Assembly: GCA_020650975.1 (NCBI GenBank)
Contig: JAIPMN010005708.1
Location: 1 to 22,680 of the forward strand
Source of the DNA: Apostichopus californicus
Lineage: Eukaryota; Echinodermata; Holothuroidea; Aspidochirotida; Stichopodidae
DNA: 22,680 nt
Direction: 5' to 3'
Shown here: positions 10,064-22,680 of the stretch, one piece after another
How the letters are laid out: every line of letters begins with the position of its first letter
Numbering within the stretch: the first letter of the stretch is position 1
Translations under genes and position numbers: made by a program
Notes under the pieces: generated by a model
The model's input: the letters and a program-made list of their open reading frames with translations, nothing else
Databases searched by the model: none
Told to the model about the DNA's origin: nothing

Positions 10064-10443
10064 CATAGGCGTAGGAGCCCAATTTGTTTGGGGGGGGGGG
10101 GTGGGGCTGTAACGACTTGCCCGAAAAAATATTACCAAAATTGTTCTCGCGCTCCGCGCGGTCAACATTTGAATGTTTCATAATATAGCAGGCATCGCTT
10201 GCTAATTACGTACAATCATTTGTCGTGTTATTACCCTTCCATATTGGTTATCAGTTTGGGGGAAGTCGTTACAATAATAATAAGATAAGTTTAAACGTTG
10301 AAAAACACATTCCAATATATTTTCTTTCAGTAGGTGACCTTAAAAATTCGCAGCATATTGACCGAGTTTTCACAGAAATATGTGGTCGGGGGGGGGGGGG
10401 GGGGNNNNNNNNNNCCCCCCCAGCCCCGCCTCTTACGCCTATG
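10064..10443. mobile_element. hAT-type MITE containing the assembly gap
   Basis: The left end CATAGGCGTAGGAG is mirrored at the right end (CTCTTACGCCTATG). The 8-bp flanks GGTGTGGA and GATGTGAA match at 6 of 8 positions, which fits an aged target-site duplication. A long G run follows the left end. A second G run, the N gap and a C run lie just inside the right end. There is no coding capacity. Confidence 0.68.
10405..10414. other. Assembly gap (10 N)
   Basis: Ten N are placed between 17 G and 7 C. The true sequence is probably a G-tract/C-tract hairpin that sequencing or assembly could not resolve; its real length is unknown. Confidence 0.95.
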
Positions 10444-11014
10444 GATGTGAATAATTTGGTTAAATGCTATACTGTTTGGAAAACAAATTATATTTGGAGA
10501 CATGTCATAAATCTTCAGATTGACAAGTTCATATTGAGTTTTGTTATTTCATATTGTTCTCACTGTCTCACACTCGCCCAAACTTTTGGGCACGCCTTAT
10601 CACACTCTCAATATGGCAGCTTTCGTACTGAATTTTATTTGACTCTAGGTTATTAAGTATCATTGGTATTCCGTTTGAAGTAGATGTGTCCTTTAAATAT
10701 AAAGTAAACTGTGTTTAGTCAGGTGTTGGTTATAGCTGTATGTTATTCATGATCATTACACAATTATGTTTAAAAAAAAATTATTCAAAAAACTTATATA
10801 TGGACGGAAATACTATAGTTAATTTGCATGACAACAAGATTATTAGTGATATGTAAACATGTGTATCGGCACATTAATTTTAAGCTTTTTATTTTTAAGA
10901 TTGTCTCTTTATCGTGTTTATCGCTCTGTACCAGCTTTTCTTTTTTATTTATTTTTTTAATGACTAAATAGTAATTAAGAAAATGCACGTTCAAAAAATA
11001 GGAAAGATGCTAGG

Positions 11015-11024
11015 GCATGCGCAC
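11015..11024 (+). promoter_or_regulatory. RPS13: Possible NRF1-like site upstream of RPS13
   Basis: GCATGCGCAC resembles the GC-rich palindromic site bound by NRF1 in animals. It lies about 40 bp upstream of the TATA box. This is a motif match only. Confidence 0.3.
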
Positions 11025-11055
11025 ATAATGAGGTGAGAAAGATCAGAGCGCCGTT

Positions 11056-11092
11056 TATATATTGCGCCATCTATTTCTCTCTCTCTCTTTTT
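11056..11092 (+). promoter_or_regulatory. RPS13: RPS13 core promoter: TATA box and 5' TOP tract
   Basis: TATATAT at 11056-11062 is followed 20-30 bp later by a pyrimidine stretch (CTCTCTCTCTCTTTTT). Transcripts of metazoan ribosomal protein genes start at a C within such a 5' terminal oligopyrimidine tract, which places them under growth-dependent translational control. Initiation around 11081-11087 would give a 5' UTR of only about 25-30 nt, normal for these genes. The exact start is inferred. Confidence 0.7.
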
Positions 11093-11110
11093 GCTCGTAC
11101 AAAATCCAAC

Positions 11111-14026
<2,916 letters not shown>

Positions 14027-15245
14027 ACCGTTACGACTGGACTCCATTGGTAGTAAAAAACTGATTTTGCAATGTAATTTCGTCATGATTTGGTAGAAAT
14101 ATATTAGCAAATCCAACTTTTGTCAAATGTTTTCAATCTATCAAAGGTGTGAGAGTCAAGTTTTGTCAACTATGGTCACCCAAATCAGTAATCAAGTTTC
14201 ATCCAGTCCCTACCCCTCCCCCCCCCCCTCCAGATATTTAGCCTTGATACTCCCATTCTGCTTAGGTGTAATTGATTTTCACAAGAGGCTTAAAGTAGTG
14301 AACATTAGGTCTATACTCCTTGTAACTCCCATCCCACCCCTCCATCTGCCCAGCCCCATGCCAAACTCATGTCAGGGTGCCCCTGCTAGAATGACACATG
14401 CTTTCATTGTTAGTCTCTTGTAATTCATTATTATTACATCCAGGGTATTACAGCACAAAAATAATACCATGGTGGAAAGATTAATAAACATAAATACTTA
14501 AACATAAAATAATACTTTAACATATAAACAAGGCTTTCCACAAAATGCTGTTGACAATTGGGTAAGAGTGTAAAATTATTCCAGAGATACCCTAAATTTC
14601 AAGTGCTTGCAAGCTGTTGTTTCAGCCCTGGATATGCCCCCTAACATGTTTACACCAATGCTATCCACTCCTCCCTCTCCCACCCCCAATCTCCCCCCAC
14701 CCCCAATCTTGCTTGGTTGAAAACTATTCATTTATCCATGCTTCCTAAAATTCTGCATGGATCTAGTATCAGTTGATTTGACTGGAAGATGTGTATCCTG
14801 TCCTGTAACGAGCGAGTTAAACTAAAGTATGTATGGATTATCAGATTGGGACAAAGGTCAACCATAGCAAACTGCAGCTTACACAGATTTGAACATATCA
14901 ATTCTTCACTTACCTGAAAGTACTATTCTTCAAAATGCAAGTATATTACTTCAAATATGGGTGACCTCGTTTTCTTCATGTTAGCTTCCAAGTCAGCCTT
15001 CCTTATCATTACTTATTCAGGTTTGTAAAACACAACAAAGGAATCAAAACAACTGGAAAACTGTTTATTTAAATAAAAATTCTCTCTTGACAGAAATAAT
15101 AAAATTCTCGTAAATGGATCTATTTATACAGAACATGACAAAAATAGTTTTTCTTCTCAAGGTGGTTGGTATCAAGGTAAATAGTCATAAGCAGTTACAA
15201 AAAAGGACAATGAAAGCCAAATAAAACATCTATAACTTAATATAA
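14027..15245. other. Intergenic, RPS13 3' flank
   Basis: No exon is recognised. It contains poly-C-rich patches near 14210-14232, 14330 and 14670-14710; the last is a short near-duplication of CCCACCCCCAATCT. The RPS13 3' end must lie at the left side. AATAAA occurs only at about 14480, far for a ribosomal protein gene. Confidence 0.5.
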
Positions 15246-15590
15246 TTAAACGGAGTGAAGACTCGCGCACAAAGAAACGTCTCATGCCGGTAATCTGACC
15301 TAGTTTCAAATGAGGTGTAACAGAAGTGTAAGACGCCACCATTGATCTTAGAAAATACACACACAGCTTGCTACCGTTGGTAATTAGACAATAGTGTACA
15401 GTCAACACATACAGCTACGCTCAATACCCACAACACAGTGTACATAGCAGTGATGGACATCTCAGGTCTAGATAAAAGATAACAAGGTATCATGTTTCGT
15501 TACTGTCTGCATTTGTAGCGACAAGAAGAAAACTCCACTTGCAACGGAAAGTTAACTTTTTTCAGAGGGCGGTTTGGGGCGAGTCTTTAA
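15246..15590 (+). mobile_element. TTAA-flanked MITE, copy 2
   Basis: Same family and orientation as the element at 2956. The left end is TTAAACGGAGTGAAGACTCG. The right end is shortened (CGAGTCTTTAA) and has lost several bases of the repeat, yet still finishes in TTAA. Interior blocks such as CGTCTCATGCCGGTAATCTG are shared with copy 1. It sits between the convergent 3' ends of RPS13 and the DNAI7-like gene. Confidence 0.75.
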
Positions 15591-16158
15591 GGGGGAAGGG
15601 GAGCCTCCACAATATGCAACCTCTGCATCTGTCTGATATGGTGATGTATTCACACTGTTTTGAACCAACACTTTTGCATCTGGTCAAAAATTTCATAAAC
15701 ATTCAATAATCATCAATTTAAAAAATTCCAAGTATATACTTAAAAGCTATACCAAGGCCCATAAGACGACAGTTCACTACAAACGTATTTGTTTTCGGAA
15801 CATATTGGATCAGTGGTTAGTTGCTATCGATAGTTTTCATATTCGCTGCCCTCATGTTAAGCTTGGACGGACTAAGAAATGCAGCTCACTGGAAGGACAG
15901 ACGCCTGTGAGACAACATCGAACGAAAATCTTCACTTTCTTATTTTGTAACTATGTCTTGTCGAGAGCATAGGCATTAAACTACTCAATTTCTACTCAAT
16001 TTTCATTCATGTATTGCTTGAATGTCTATGGGTTGAAGGTCACATAAGTATATACTTTGCTAATATGAAAAAAGATCTCAGCTATATCTGTCTTCAGTAT
16101 AAAAACTCAATATGAATCATGTCTTACAATGTCTTCAGCTTTAAGACAAACGTGTACT
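15591..16158. other. Intergenic, 3' flank of the DNAI7-like gene
   Basis: Nothing recognisable apart from ordinary AT-rich sequence. No coding exon or repeat structure stands out. Confidence 0.5.
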
Positions 16159-16164
16159 TTTAAT
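16159..16164 (-). terminator. Possible polyadenylation signal of the DNAI7-like gene
   Basis: On the minus strand this reads ATTAAA, the commonest variant of the animal poly(A) signal, about 60 nt after the stop codon. A motif match only; the real 3' UTR could be longer. Confidence 0.3.
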
Positions 16165-16223
16165 AAAGACAACTGCCCTTTTTTTGTGGCACATAATATT
16201 GTACTACACGTTTCACGGAATAT

Positions 16224-16358
16224 TTATGAGTAAGTGACGACTTTCGTGGCCGATAAAATCTGGTTGACCGCATCGGCAAATCTGAAGTCTGTGGTGATTC
16301 TCTCACGTCCAGCATCTGAGGACAGTTCCAGGACCATGTGGTAGAGATCAGCGTGAAA
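16224..16358 (-). CDS. DNAI7: DNAI7-like terminal exon
   Basis: Acceptor TTTCCAG|TTTCA. Codes for FHADLYHMVLELSSDAGRER, then FRFADAVNQILSATKVV and TYS-stop. Confidence 0.83.
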   Translation of the reverse strand, partial: FHADLYHMVLELSSDAGRERITTDFRFADAVNQILSATKVVTYS

Positions 16359-19300
16359 CTGGAAAGAAAATACATCGGACAACCCTCATAAATGAAGACA
16401 CAATTAATCACATATGCCAGCAACAGGCTTGAGGGATCCAATTTTCTGGTCCCTCCAATGTAATGGTCCCTCCAATTCAATGGTCCCTCTAACCTCGTCA
16501 CTAAACTATAGGTTCATTGACAGTTGGGATGGATTGGACACCAAGCAGTACAGGAAGACATTTTGTCGCATAAGTCAATATTGAAGCCAATAAGTTAAGC
16601 AAGGGTAATCAAATGAAACTTCTTTTGAAAAGATTGGAAAACATTTTCTTACAATAATTTCAAAAACAGACAATTCTACATTCATTACTTTAAGAAAATG
16701 AAACTTCCCATACAGTTTACATTTAGAGGGTTGAAGTGTCTGTTGCCATGACCTTTCGCTTCACAAACTGCCAGGTTTCTGATGGGAATGAAATGGTTCA
16801 GGTTCAGCTTCAGCCAAAGCACAATAAGGGACAAAAAATAGAAAGGAAAAAAATAAAATTCCAGTGTCATACCTGTGTTCCTTCAGCATAAACTTCCGAA
16901 AACTCTTCGTCTTGTTCGCTTATCTTCAGCTTGAAGCAACGATCCTTGCGCATCAAAAGCAATGACCATTTATCCTGAAGTGAAGATGAAGAAGTAATGA
17001 ATATTGATGCTTGATTACATCAATATTTAATTAGCAGGAATATTCAATTTAATAAATTTCCCTAACCGCTACATACTACATAATAGGCACAAACTTTTAG
17101 TCAGCTAGATTACACAAGGGTTAACAGTAGTTCCAACAATGGTATGCCCTATAATTTAAAGGGTGTGAAGACTCGCGCAAAAAGAAACGTCTAATGCCGG
17201 TAATCTGACCTAGTTTCGAATGATGTGTAACAGAAGTGTTAGACACCACCATCGGTCCCAGAAAATACGCACACAGCTTGCTACCTTCGGTAATTAGACA
17301 CTAGTGTACAGTCAGTTCATACAGCTGCGGTCAATACCCACAGCACAGGTACAAACGATACAGCTATAGACATCTCAGGTCCAGCTAAAGATAACAAGGT
17401 ATCACGTTTCTGTCTGCATTTTGTAGCGACAAGCAGAAAACTTCATTTGCAAGCAACATAAAGTTAACTTTTTAGAGCGCGGCACGCGGTTTGGGGCGAG
17501 TCTTCAATACCTTTAATATTAAAATTATGTGTACATAGCAGTTTTGAAAGCTCTGCATTTTGTCGAGCTGATAAAAAAAAGAGTATGGCTCATGTGTACA
17601 AAACTGCTATATACATCTTTGCACAGCTAGTATAGGGACTTTGCCTAATTTGCATAGCATTTTGGGATGAGATACAGGCTAAATTTTTCCCTGATTCCAT
17701 CTATGTAAGAAAACTGAATATTTGCTAACGGCTACCTTTGTCAAAGAGACTAAGCATGTATACTACTATCTTAACTAGTATATCTTTAAATCAACAACAG
17801 GGAATATCATCATGAACGCTTTAGAAAGAGCAGAGAAACGTTTGGTCAGAACGGGATTCATTATCTGAACAAGAAAAGAAGACTACAACAAACTGCTTCT
17901 TGAATTATGTTTATCCTTACATGAGTACAAAGACAAAACAAGAGAAATACTCTTTGAGTGATCTTGTTTACAAGGTTTTTAGACTTTGAACTCTGTTGAC
18001 CTCAAATGACCTTCCACCTTCACCGAAAAGAACATGGATTTTTGTACCCAATACGACGGATCCAAATACCGTGTATGAAGTTGACCATGAATATTTTGAG
18101 TTACCGTGTTAACGAGCAGGTGTTACATACACACACACCATCACCGCCGCGAAATTCCTTTGTCTCCAGGGAGGAATCAAAACGAGAAATACTGTCACTA
18201 CCTGGGTAGCTTAGCTTGAAGGACCAATTTATTGGCTAATTATCCCAACATGAATGAATGTGAAAGCAACACAGAGGAATTGTTACCTCCATCATTCTCT
18301 GCGAAGCTAAGTGATACCAAAAATGGTGGTTATACATCCCAAAATGAAAAACACAAACGAAGCAAAAAAAAACAGAAATAAAACAAAAGAGGGAGAGCCA
18401 GAGAATTTCTAACAAACTCCAAAGATTTTTCACCTCTGTCACTTGGGTGCCGTCCAGTTTCTCGGCTCCTAACATGACAATCTTTTCAGGACTGGCCTCA
18501 CAATTCCATTTACTCCATGAGTAAGCAAAGTTGGAGGCAGTTAGTGCCATCTGCTGGTACACAGTTTCCTCTGTGACCTCGTCCTTATGAAAGACGAAAA
18601 GGAAACAATATAAAAATGCGAAACACTTGTACCAGGTTGGTATGTAACTAAACCGCTGGTGGGAGGTCAAATGCAAGGGTGGGCGCTGGTGGGAGGTCAA
18701 ATGCAAGGGTGGGCGCTGGTGGGAGGTCAAATGCAAGGGTTTGATACATGTGAGTATAGGGAACTAGAGTAGTAATTTCCGATGGCCGCTGACATGACAT
18801 CAAAATGAAGGACGCACGGACCACCGAGGAGATGACATGACAACTTAGTAGCATGGGCTGGTGGTCATTAAAAGATGTTTCAAGGCTTGTGGGAGCAACC
18901 CAGCAGTGGCTTACATATTTGACATAAAGCATACAGAAAAATCATATCAAACGTAATGAAATTGTAGTTGTTTGCTCGGTGGTAATTACATGTATACTGA
19001 AAACGAAAACCAGTACAAATATACACATTCGAGTAGAGTTTTTAAAAATTTGTAGCTGTAAGATTCTGTGATTATCAAATGCAGCTTGTGTGGTTCACGT
19101 GGCCACTTGAGGATCACCATATCCACCATATGCAAAGAAGTAACAATTCGAATCATGACAGCATCTATAAACCTTGACAACTTATTGCATATTACTCCAT
19201 TGGTGGGACTAGGCCTTTTTACATGCTGATTCAGAAAGTTGCCACAAGCTACAATAGCTTAGGCTCTAGCCTATTTCACTGTTTTCATACATACTCATCG

Positions 19301-21689
19301 CAACCTAAGCGAAATGATGGAACATGTGTAACCAATAAAATTTACAGGCCTACTTTGTTTTTCAACGACTAAATTGAGTCCTAAGCATTTGTATTAAAAC
19401 TATAGACTTGACAGGCCGTCGACAATGATGAACTTTTGAGAACAAAGGCCGAAAACTAATTTTAACATAGACCTAACATTAGAAATACGGCTATTCTTGG
19501 CTCAACAAGACTTATAATATATAAAGCATAAGTAGCTGGTTATATTTAATTAATACAATTTTTCAGCATTGCACATTTTTCATCAGGGTTTCACAATTTT
19601 TTGGAGGAAAGTGAAAAGAGCAGTGCTGACACCAGTCTTTTAGAGATGGGCTAAGTGAATTGTTCTATTGGTCTACATATCCTGAATTTACAAAGTGCAC
19701 AGCAGCCTCAACATCAACCACTCTCCTAACAACCACCCTCCCCAACAACAACCACCCTTCCTCAATTGTGACAGGAGATAGCAATATGAGAGGTTCCTCT
19801 TCAAACAAAATCCAAAACTTTGAATTCCAAGGGATCTTTATTTGTGTAAGTCTTGTTCCAATCACTGATTGTATATTGCCTGAAGAAAATAGGAGACAAT
19901 CGACTCCCCCCTCCCCTCATATTCTCTTTCATCTATCAGATAATGGACACAACTTTTAAAGAACAATCAAGACAATACAATGTTTTTCTGACTGGTAAAA
20001 TTGAAATCTATTCTCACCTTTTCAGTGATGTTGACATATTTCTTTGAATCCCGCTCTGGGAAGACGTTCACCCCAGCCGCTCTCATTGCCTGTGATAACA
20101 TTAAGAGAGGAGGAAAGATGATTAATTAACAGTGATCTAATTAACTGGGGGAAGGGGGGTGGGTCTCAAATATCAAAGTTTTGTCCAAAACATTTTTTCC
20201 AAACATTTAGAACTCGTCGTACTGCAGGGGGCAACATAAAAGAGGACCTTCAGGAAATGTCACAGACAACATTACAGAAAAAAATATGAGAACGTATTTA
20301 GGCATTTTAAATGCAAACCTCTGACAGCCAAGCTTACAAAGCCCTTCAGCAGAAATATGTCTTTTTTGCATTTCATAGATTACTGTGAGAACTGATGATT
20401 ATACCATTAATCCACATTTCGTTACCCCGAGCAAAAGGACGACTTTTACATCCTCGGTTCTTTAGCATTCAATCACACTCCCCTCCCCTTGTACCCTCGA
20501 CTTGTTAGTAAAGAAACAAAGAAGGATAAAATAGTTGGTGTAAAGACTCATCCAGTTTGACAGAATGCAAGATACATTTGGTCACTCTTTGATAAAAAAC
20601 ATGTCAAAATTGTATATGAAGGTAACTTAAGTCAAGAACGTTACAACTTGATTATGATTATTCTACGAGGAAAAGGGTCAGTTGCTTTCTCATTCTGAAA
20701 GAAAGACAAACATTTGATCACTACCGTTGGAGAGCCAAGTGTCTGAAATTTATGCAAACCTTTCAGCAAAGTTAAAGGAAAACGAGAGAGAAACTGAAGG
20801 GGAAAGAAAACCTAATTGTAGCAGTTACTAAAGTGGAAACTTAAAAAGAAAACAATCAAAACTTACTTTAATGAGTTCCTGAGGAGGCATCCATTTGTTG
20901 ATGATGCTGTCCAGGCTGGGTTTGGGGTCGCTTTCAGCCGACAAGTGGAAACAACACAGCTCTTCCTATTGATCGATGAATGAATAAAACTTTTTAACAT
21001 TAATTCCTTCCGAAAGGTATGAAATTTGTGACAAAAGTGAGTCATCAAAAAACGATTGTAAGGTACTGGTGGGTGCTAAAAGAGATGATATAGGCCCCTG
21101 GAATTCAAACTTTTTTTGGCTTGGTGAACCCAATTTCATCAGCTAGGTGACCCTCCAGTGCTGGATGTTGTGGCCTTGGGAAAGGGTCTTTCCGGGAGAA
21201 ATTTTTCCAACCTCTCCCACTCCCCTTTGAGAAATATTCATTTGATTAAGGGTGCAGTTTCAAAAATGGTGTTATAGGTTGCAACTTTTGATGCAATTCA
21301 TTTTCAAATTTTTTTCACTTGTTTCCCCACAAATGTCATCATTTTCCCTTTTTTCCTCCACGTCTTTTGGCTACCCTCGAAAGGATTGCGGCCTCCCACT
21401 TTCAATTCCATTAAAGCCATCAGAATTAGTATCAATTGGTAACTTTTCGTTGTGTACAACGGAATGTAGAATGAGGCTGAAATCTAGAGAAAAGACCCAA
21501 ATGAGCTAGATTTTCAACTCACTTTTATCTCAATCTCAACCTCCAAGATGGCTGCCACAATGGTCAATTTGACGTGATTGACACCCAGCGGCTTCAACTC
21601 CCAGGACTGGAACGGCATGTTGATGTGCTTATCTTGAATGCACGCTATCTGTCCAAAGTTGATAGTTTTGAAAGATATTGCTTTTTCAG
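16224..21689 (-). CDS. DNAI7: DNAI7/CASC1-like dynein axonemal intermediate chain, C-terminal 241 residues (partial)
   Basis: Six exons with GT-AG introns give one continuous frame to a TAA stop; every exon after the first is a multiple of three. Conserved-looking blocks are FGQIACIQDKHINMPFQSW, ELKPLGVNHVKLTI, NKWMPPQELIK, AAGVNVFPE and YQQMALTASNFAYSWSKWN, then FHADLYHMV and the end ATKVVTYS. I read this as the C-terminal domain of CASC1/DNAI7. That protein is the animal counterpart of the Chlamydomonas inner-arm dynein chain IC97 and works in motile cilia. The identification is from remembered sequence pattern, not a search. The family is usually about 700 residues, so the N-terminal two thirds should lie beyond base 22680. 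Introns carry a TTAA MITE, two minisatellites and a hAT MITE, with no other exon seen. Confidence 0.72.
16447..16494 (+). repeat. 17-bp tandem repeat, about 2.8 copies
   Basis: Units TGGTCCCTCCAATGTAA, TGGTCCCTCCAATTCAA and a partial TGGTCCCTCTAACC lie head to tail in the last intron of the DNAI7-like gene. Confidence 0.8.
16873..16974 (-). CDS. DNAI7: DNAI7-like exon
   Basis: Acceptor CACTTCAG|GATAA, donor ACACAG|GTATGA; 34 codons. Codes for DKWSLLLMRKDRCFKLKISE and a QDEEFSEVYAEGTQ tail. Confidence 0.83.
17156..17516 (+). mobile_element. TTAA-flanked MITE, copy 3
   Basis: Third copy of the family, same orientation as the others. The left end is TTAAAGGGTGTGAAGACTCG. The right end read inward is TTAAAGGTATTGAAGACTCG, close to copy 1. 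It is inserted in the intron between the exons at 16873 and 18434 of the DNAI7-like gene. Confidence 0.78.
18434..18583 (-). CDS. DNAI7: DNAI7-like exon
   Basis: Acceptor TCATAAG|GACGA, donor ACAGAG|GTGAAA; 50 codons. Codes for DEVTEETVYQQMALTASNFA then YSWSKWNCEASPEKIVMLG. The acceptor is weaker than the others, with a purine-rich -5 to -3. Confidence 0.82.
18655..18740 (+). repeat. 30-bp minisatellite, 2.9 copies
   Basis: Units of GCTGGTGGGAGGTCAAATGC plus AAGGGTGGGC repeat with no visible differences; the third is 4 bp short. It lies in a DNAI7-like intron, about 70 bp upstream of an exon in the gene's reading direction. The absence of differences suggests recent expansion. Confidence 0.92.
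20018..20089 (-). CDS. DNAI7: DNAI7-like exon
   Basis: Acceptor TATCACAG|GCAAT, donor GAAAAG|GTGAGA; 24 codons. Codes for AMRAAGVNVFPERDSKKYVN and ITEK. Too short to be found by open-frame length; supported by phase and splice sites. Confidence 0.82.
20867..20965 (-). CDS. DNAI7: DNAI7-like exon
   Basis: Acceptor TCAATAG|GAAGA, donor ATTAAA|GTAAGT; exactly 33 codons. Codes for EELCCFHLSAESDPKPSLD through NKWMPPQELIK. Confidence 0.83.
21523..21689 (-). CDS. DNAI7: DNAI7-like exon (first within window)
   Basis: Acceptor CTTGCAG|CTGAA, donor ATAAAA|GTGAGT; the first two bases complete a codon from an exon outside the window. Codes for EKAISFKTINFGQIACIQDK, then SWELKPLGVNHVKLTI through EVEIEIK, a beta-rich segment. 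Confidence 0.82.
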
Positions 21690-21892
21690 CTGCAAGGAAA
21701 ATTGACAAGAGAAAAGAAGTTATATTCTGCCACCATCCAAACACGACAAAATGGCGGAGTGTTTCTACTTCCACAAGTATTTCTACTTCCACTTTAGCTT
21801 TAGGCACTGTGTCAAAGAGGAAAAGCTGCAGCAGCTGCAAGATCCTCTGCAGCCAGGCTGAATCAAGTACAAACAATAGGTATTGTCTAGGC

Positions 21893-22261
21893 CAGGGGTG
21901 GGCAACCTTTTTGAATGAGAGGGCCAGATAAAAGGGGTGAAAAATTGACTGGGCCGCACCTAACCAACGACCTGCTGTTGATTTCAAACTTTTGATTCCG
22001 AGGACTGTCAAGCAATAGGTGTGTGTACTTAATCTGTGTTCACAAAAACATAATGTCAATACAGTACAGTTGATAATTAATGGGGATAATAGGCCAACCT
22101 GACAACATCATTAGTGCCGATAAATTACTAGCAGCTAGCTCGTATTTTGTGATGATGTAAAATAAATTGAATTTTTTTTTTTTCTTGAGACATCTCACAG
22201 GCCGCAAAAAAATCACTGGCAGGCCGCATGTGGCCCTCGCGCCGTAGGTTGCCCACCCATG
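21893..22261. mobile_element. hAT-type MITE with perfect 8-bp target-site duplication
   Basis: The left end CAGGGGTGGGCAACCT and the right end read inward (CATGGGTGGGCAACCT) match at 15 of 16 positions. GTCTAGGC at 21885-21892 and 22262-22269 is a perfect 8-bp duplication. GGGCCGCA-type subterminal sequence appears at both ends in inverted form. These are hallmarks of a non-autonomous hAT element. There is no transposase. It lies in the intron upstream of the first DNAI7-like exon in the window. Confidence 0.93.
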
Positions 22262-22269
22262 GTCTAGGC

Positions 22270-22680
22270 ACACCAGCAGTGTGTATCGTGTGAAACTGCA
22301 GTCCCTATTGAGTAAAATCTGCAGAGCACAAGATATTAAATTCTGCGAAGCCCGGCTGCAGTCCTGACATCGTCTTTACTTGTTACACAGTGCCCTAGCC
22401 ATCCATTTAGAACATATCTTATTTGCTAGACTATCTTGTTGCCATTATACTAGAATACAGTAGTAGACAGTTATGATTTAATACACACTTCCAAGAAGTC
22501 ACAAGATTTAAAGATGAGCATGGACAAACTGCTGCAATTCCCCCCACCCCTGTACAGTCTTCCAAGAAGTAACAAGGTTTAGAAATGAGCAAGGCCAAAT
22601 TGTTTAATGTTTAGGAATCGATTGTCCAGATAGTTTATCATGTTTTGTCGTCTAGTTATTCTTAGAAAACTATGAAAAAA
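22270..22680 (-). other. Intron of the DNAI7-like gene
   Basis: No further exon with splice signals and matching phase is visible, so the upstream exons lie outside the window. The interval contains a short direct repeat. Confidence 0.5.
22488..22602 (+). repeat. Two diverged ~44-bp direct repeats, 71 bp apart
   Basis: CTTCCAAGAAGTCACAAG (22488 on) and CTTCCAAGAAGTAACAAG (22559 on) begin two similar 44-bp segments, separated by a C-rich spacer. Confidence 0.75.

Larger units (their letters stand above)
9192..11014. other. Intergenic region between hydrolase (leftward) and RPS13 (rightward)
   Basis: The two genes diverge from this interval, so it should hold the hydrolase promoter and 5' UTR. 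Apart from one hAT-type MITE and an assembly gap I see no exon. Runs like CCTAGGTCTAG and CCTAGGCCTATC occur around 9440-9600. I find no clear TATA box for the hydrolase gene. Confidence 0.5.

Noticed and set aside
18236..18736. Minus-strand 166-codon frame with repeated HLTSHQRPPL
   Set aside because: The repeated part is the 30-bp minisatellite in an intron. Only 18434-18583 is coding, with good splice sites.
21514..22059. Minus-strand 181-codon open frame
   Set aside because: Only 21523-21689 is a real exon. The upstream part runs through an acceptor, intron sequence and the hAT MITE.

Overview
This is a eukaryotic nuclear window with intron-rich genes, GT-AG splice sites, about 60-65% A+T and many poly-C/poly-G runs. 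It carries three protein-coding genes, one transposase relic and many short non-autonomous DNA transposons. The S13 ribosomal protein is plainly metazoan. A ciliary dynein-associated gene, dense small hAT-type elements and runs such as GGCCTAGG suggest a marine invertebrate deuterostome, possibly an echinoderm. That placement is inference.

Layout: (1) Positions 1-520, minus strand, hold the C-terminal part of a frameshifted hAT (ZMYM1-like) transposase. Near 889 is a GC-rich end that may be the 5' terminus of the same element. (2) Positions 900-3759 are non-coding, with one copy of a roughly 360-bp TTAA-flanked MITE. (3) Positions 3760-9191, minus strand, hold a complete six-exon alpha/beta-hydrolase gene of 322 codons. 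The reading frame closes across all five introns and the Ser-Asp-His triad is present. Its introns contain one clear and one degenerate hAT-type MITE, plus a duplicated ~175-bp block on either side of exon 3. (4) Positions 9192-11055 are intergenic, with a hAT-type MITE that contains the only assembly gap (10 N). (5) Positions 11056-14026, plus strand, hold a complete four-exon RPS13 gene (151 aa) with a TATA box and a 5' TOP tract. A weak box C/D snoRNA candidate lies in intron 2. (6) Positions 14027-16223 are intergenic, with MITE copy 2. (7) Positions 16224-21689, minus strand, hold the last six exons (241 residues) of a gene I read as DNAI7/CASC1. Its 5' part lies beyond the window. Its introns carry MITE copy 3, two minisatellites and a hAT-type MITE with a perfect 8-bp target-site duplication.

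The three genes do not form a pathway or operon: one is translation, one is probably a hydrolase of unknown substrate, and one is axonemal. I found no evidence for a new multi-gene system. The more unusual content is the transposon layer: a TTAA-flanked MITE in three same-orientation copies, and three or four small hAT elements with poly-G/poly-C tracts next to their ends. The other points of note are the uncharacterised hydrolase and the possible intronic snoRNA.
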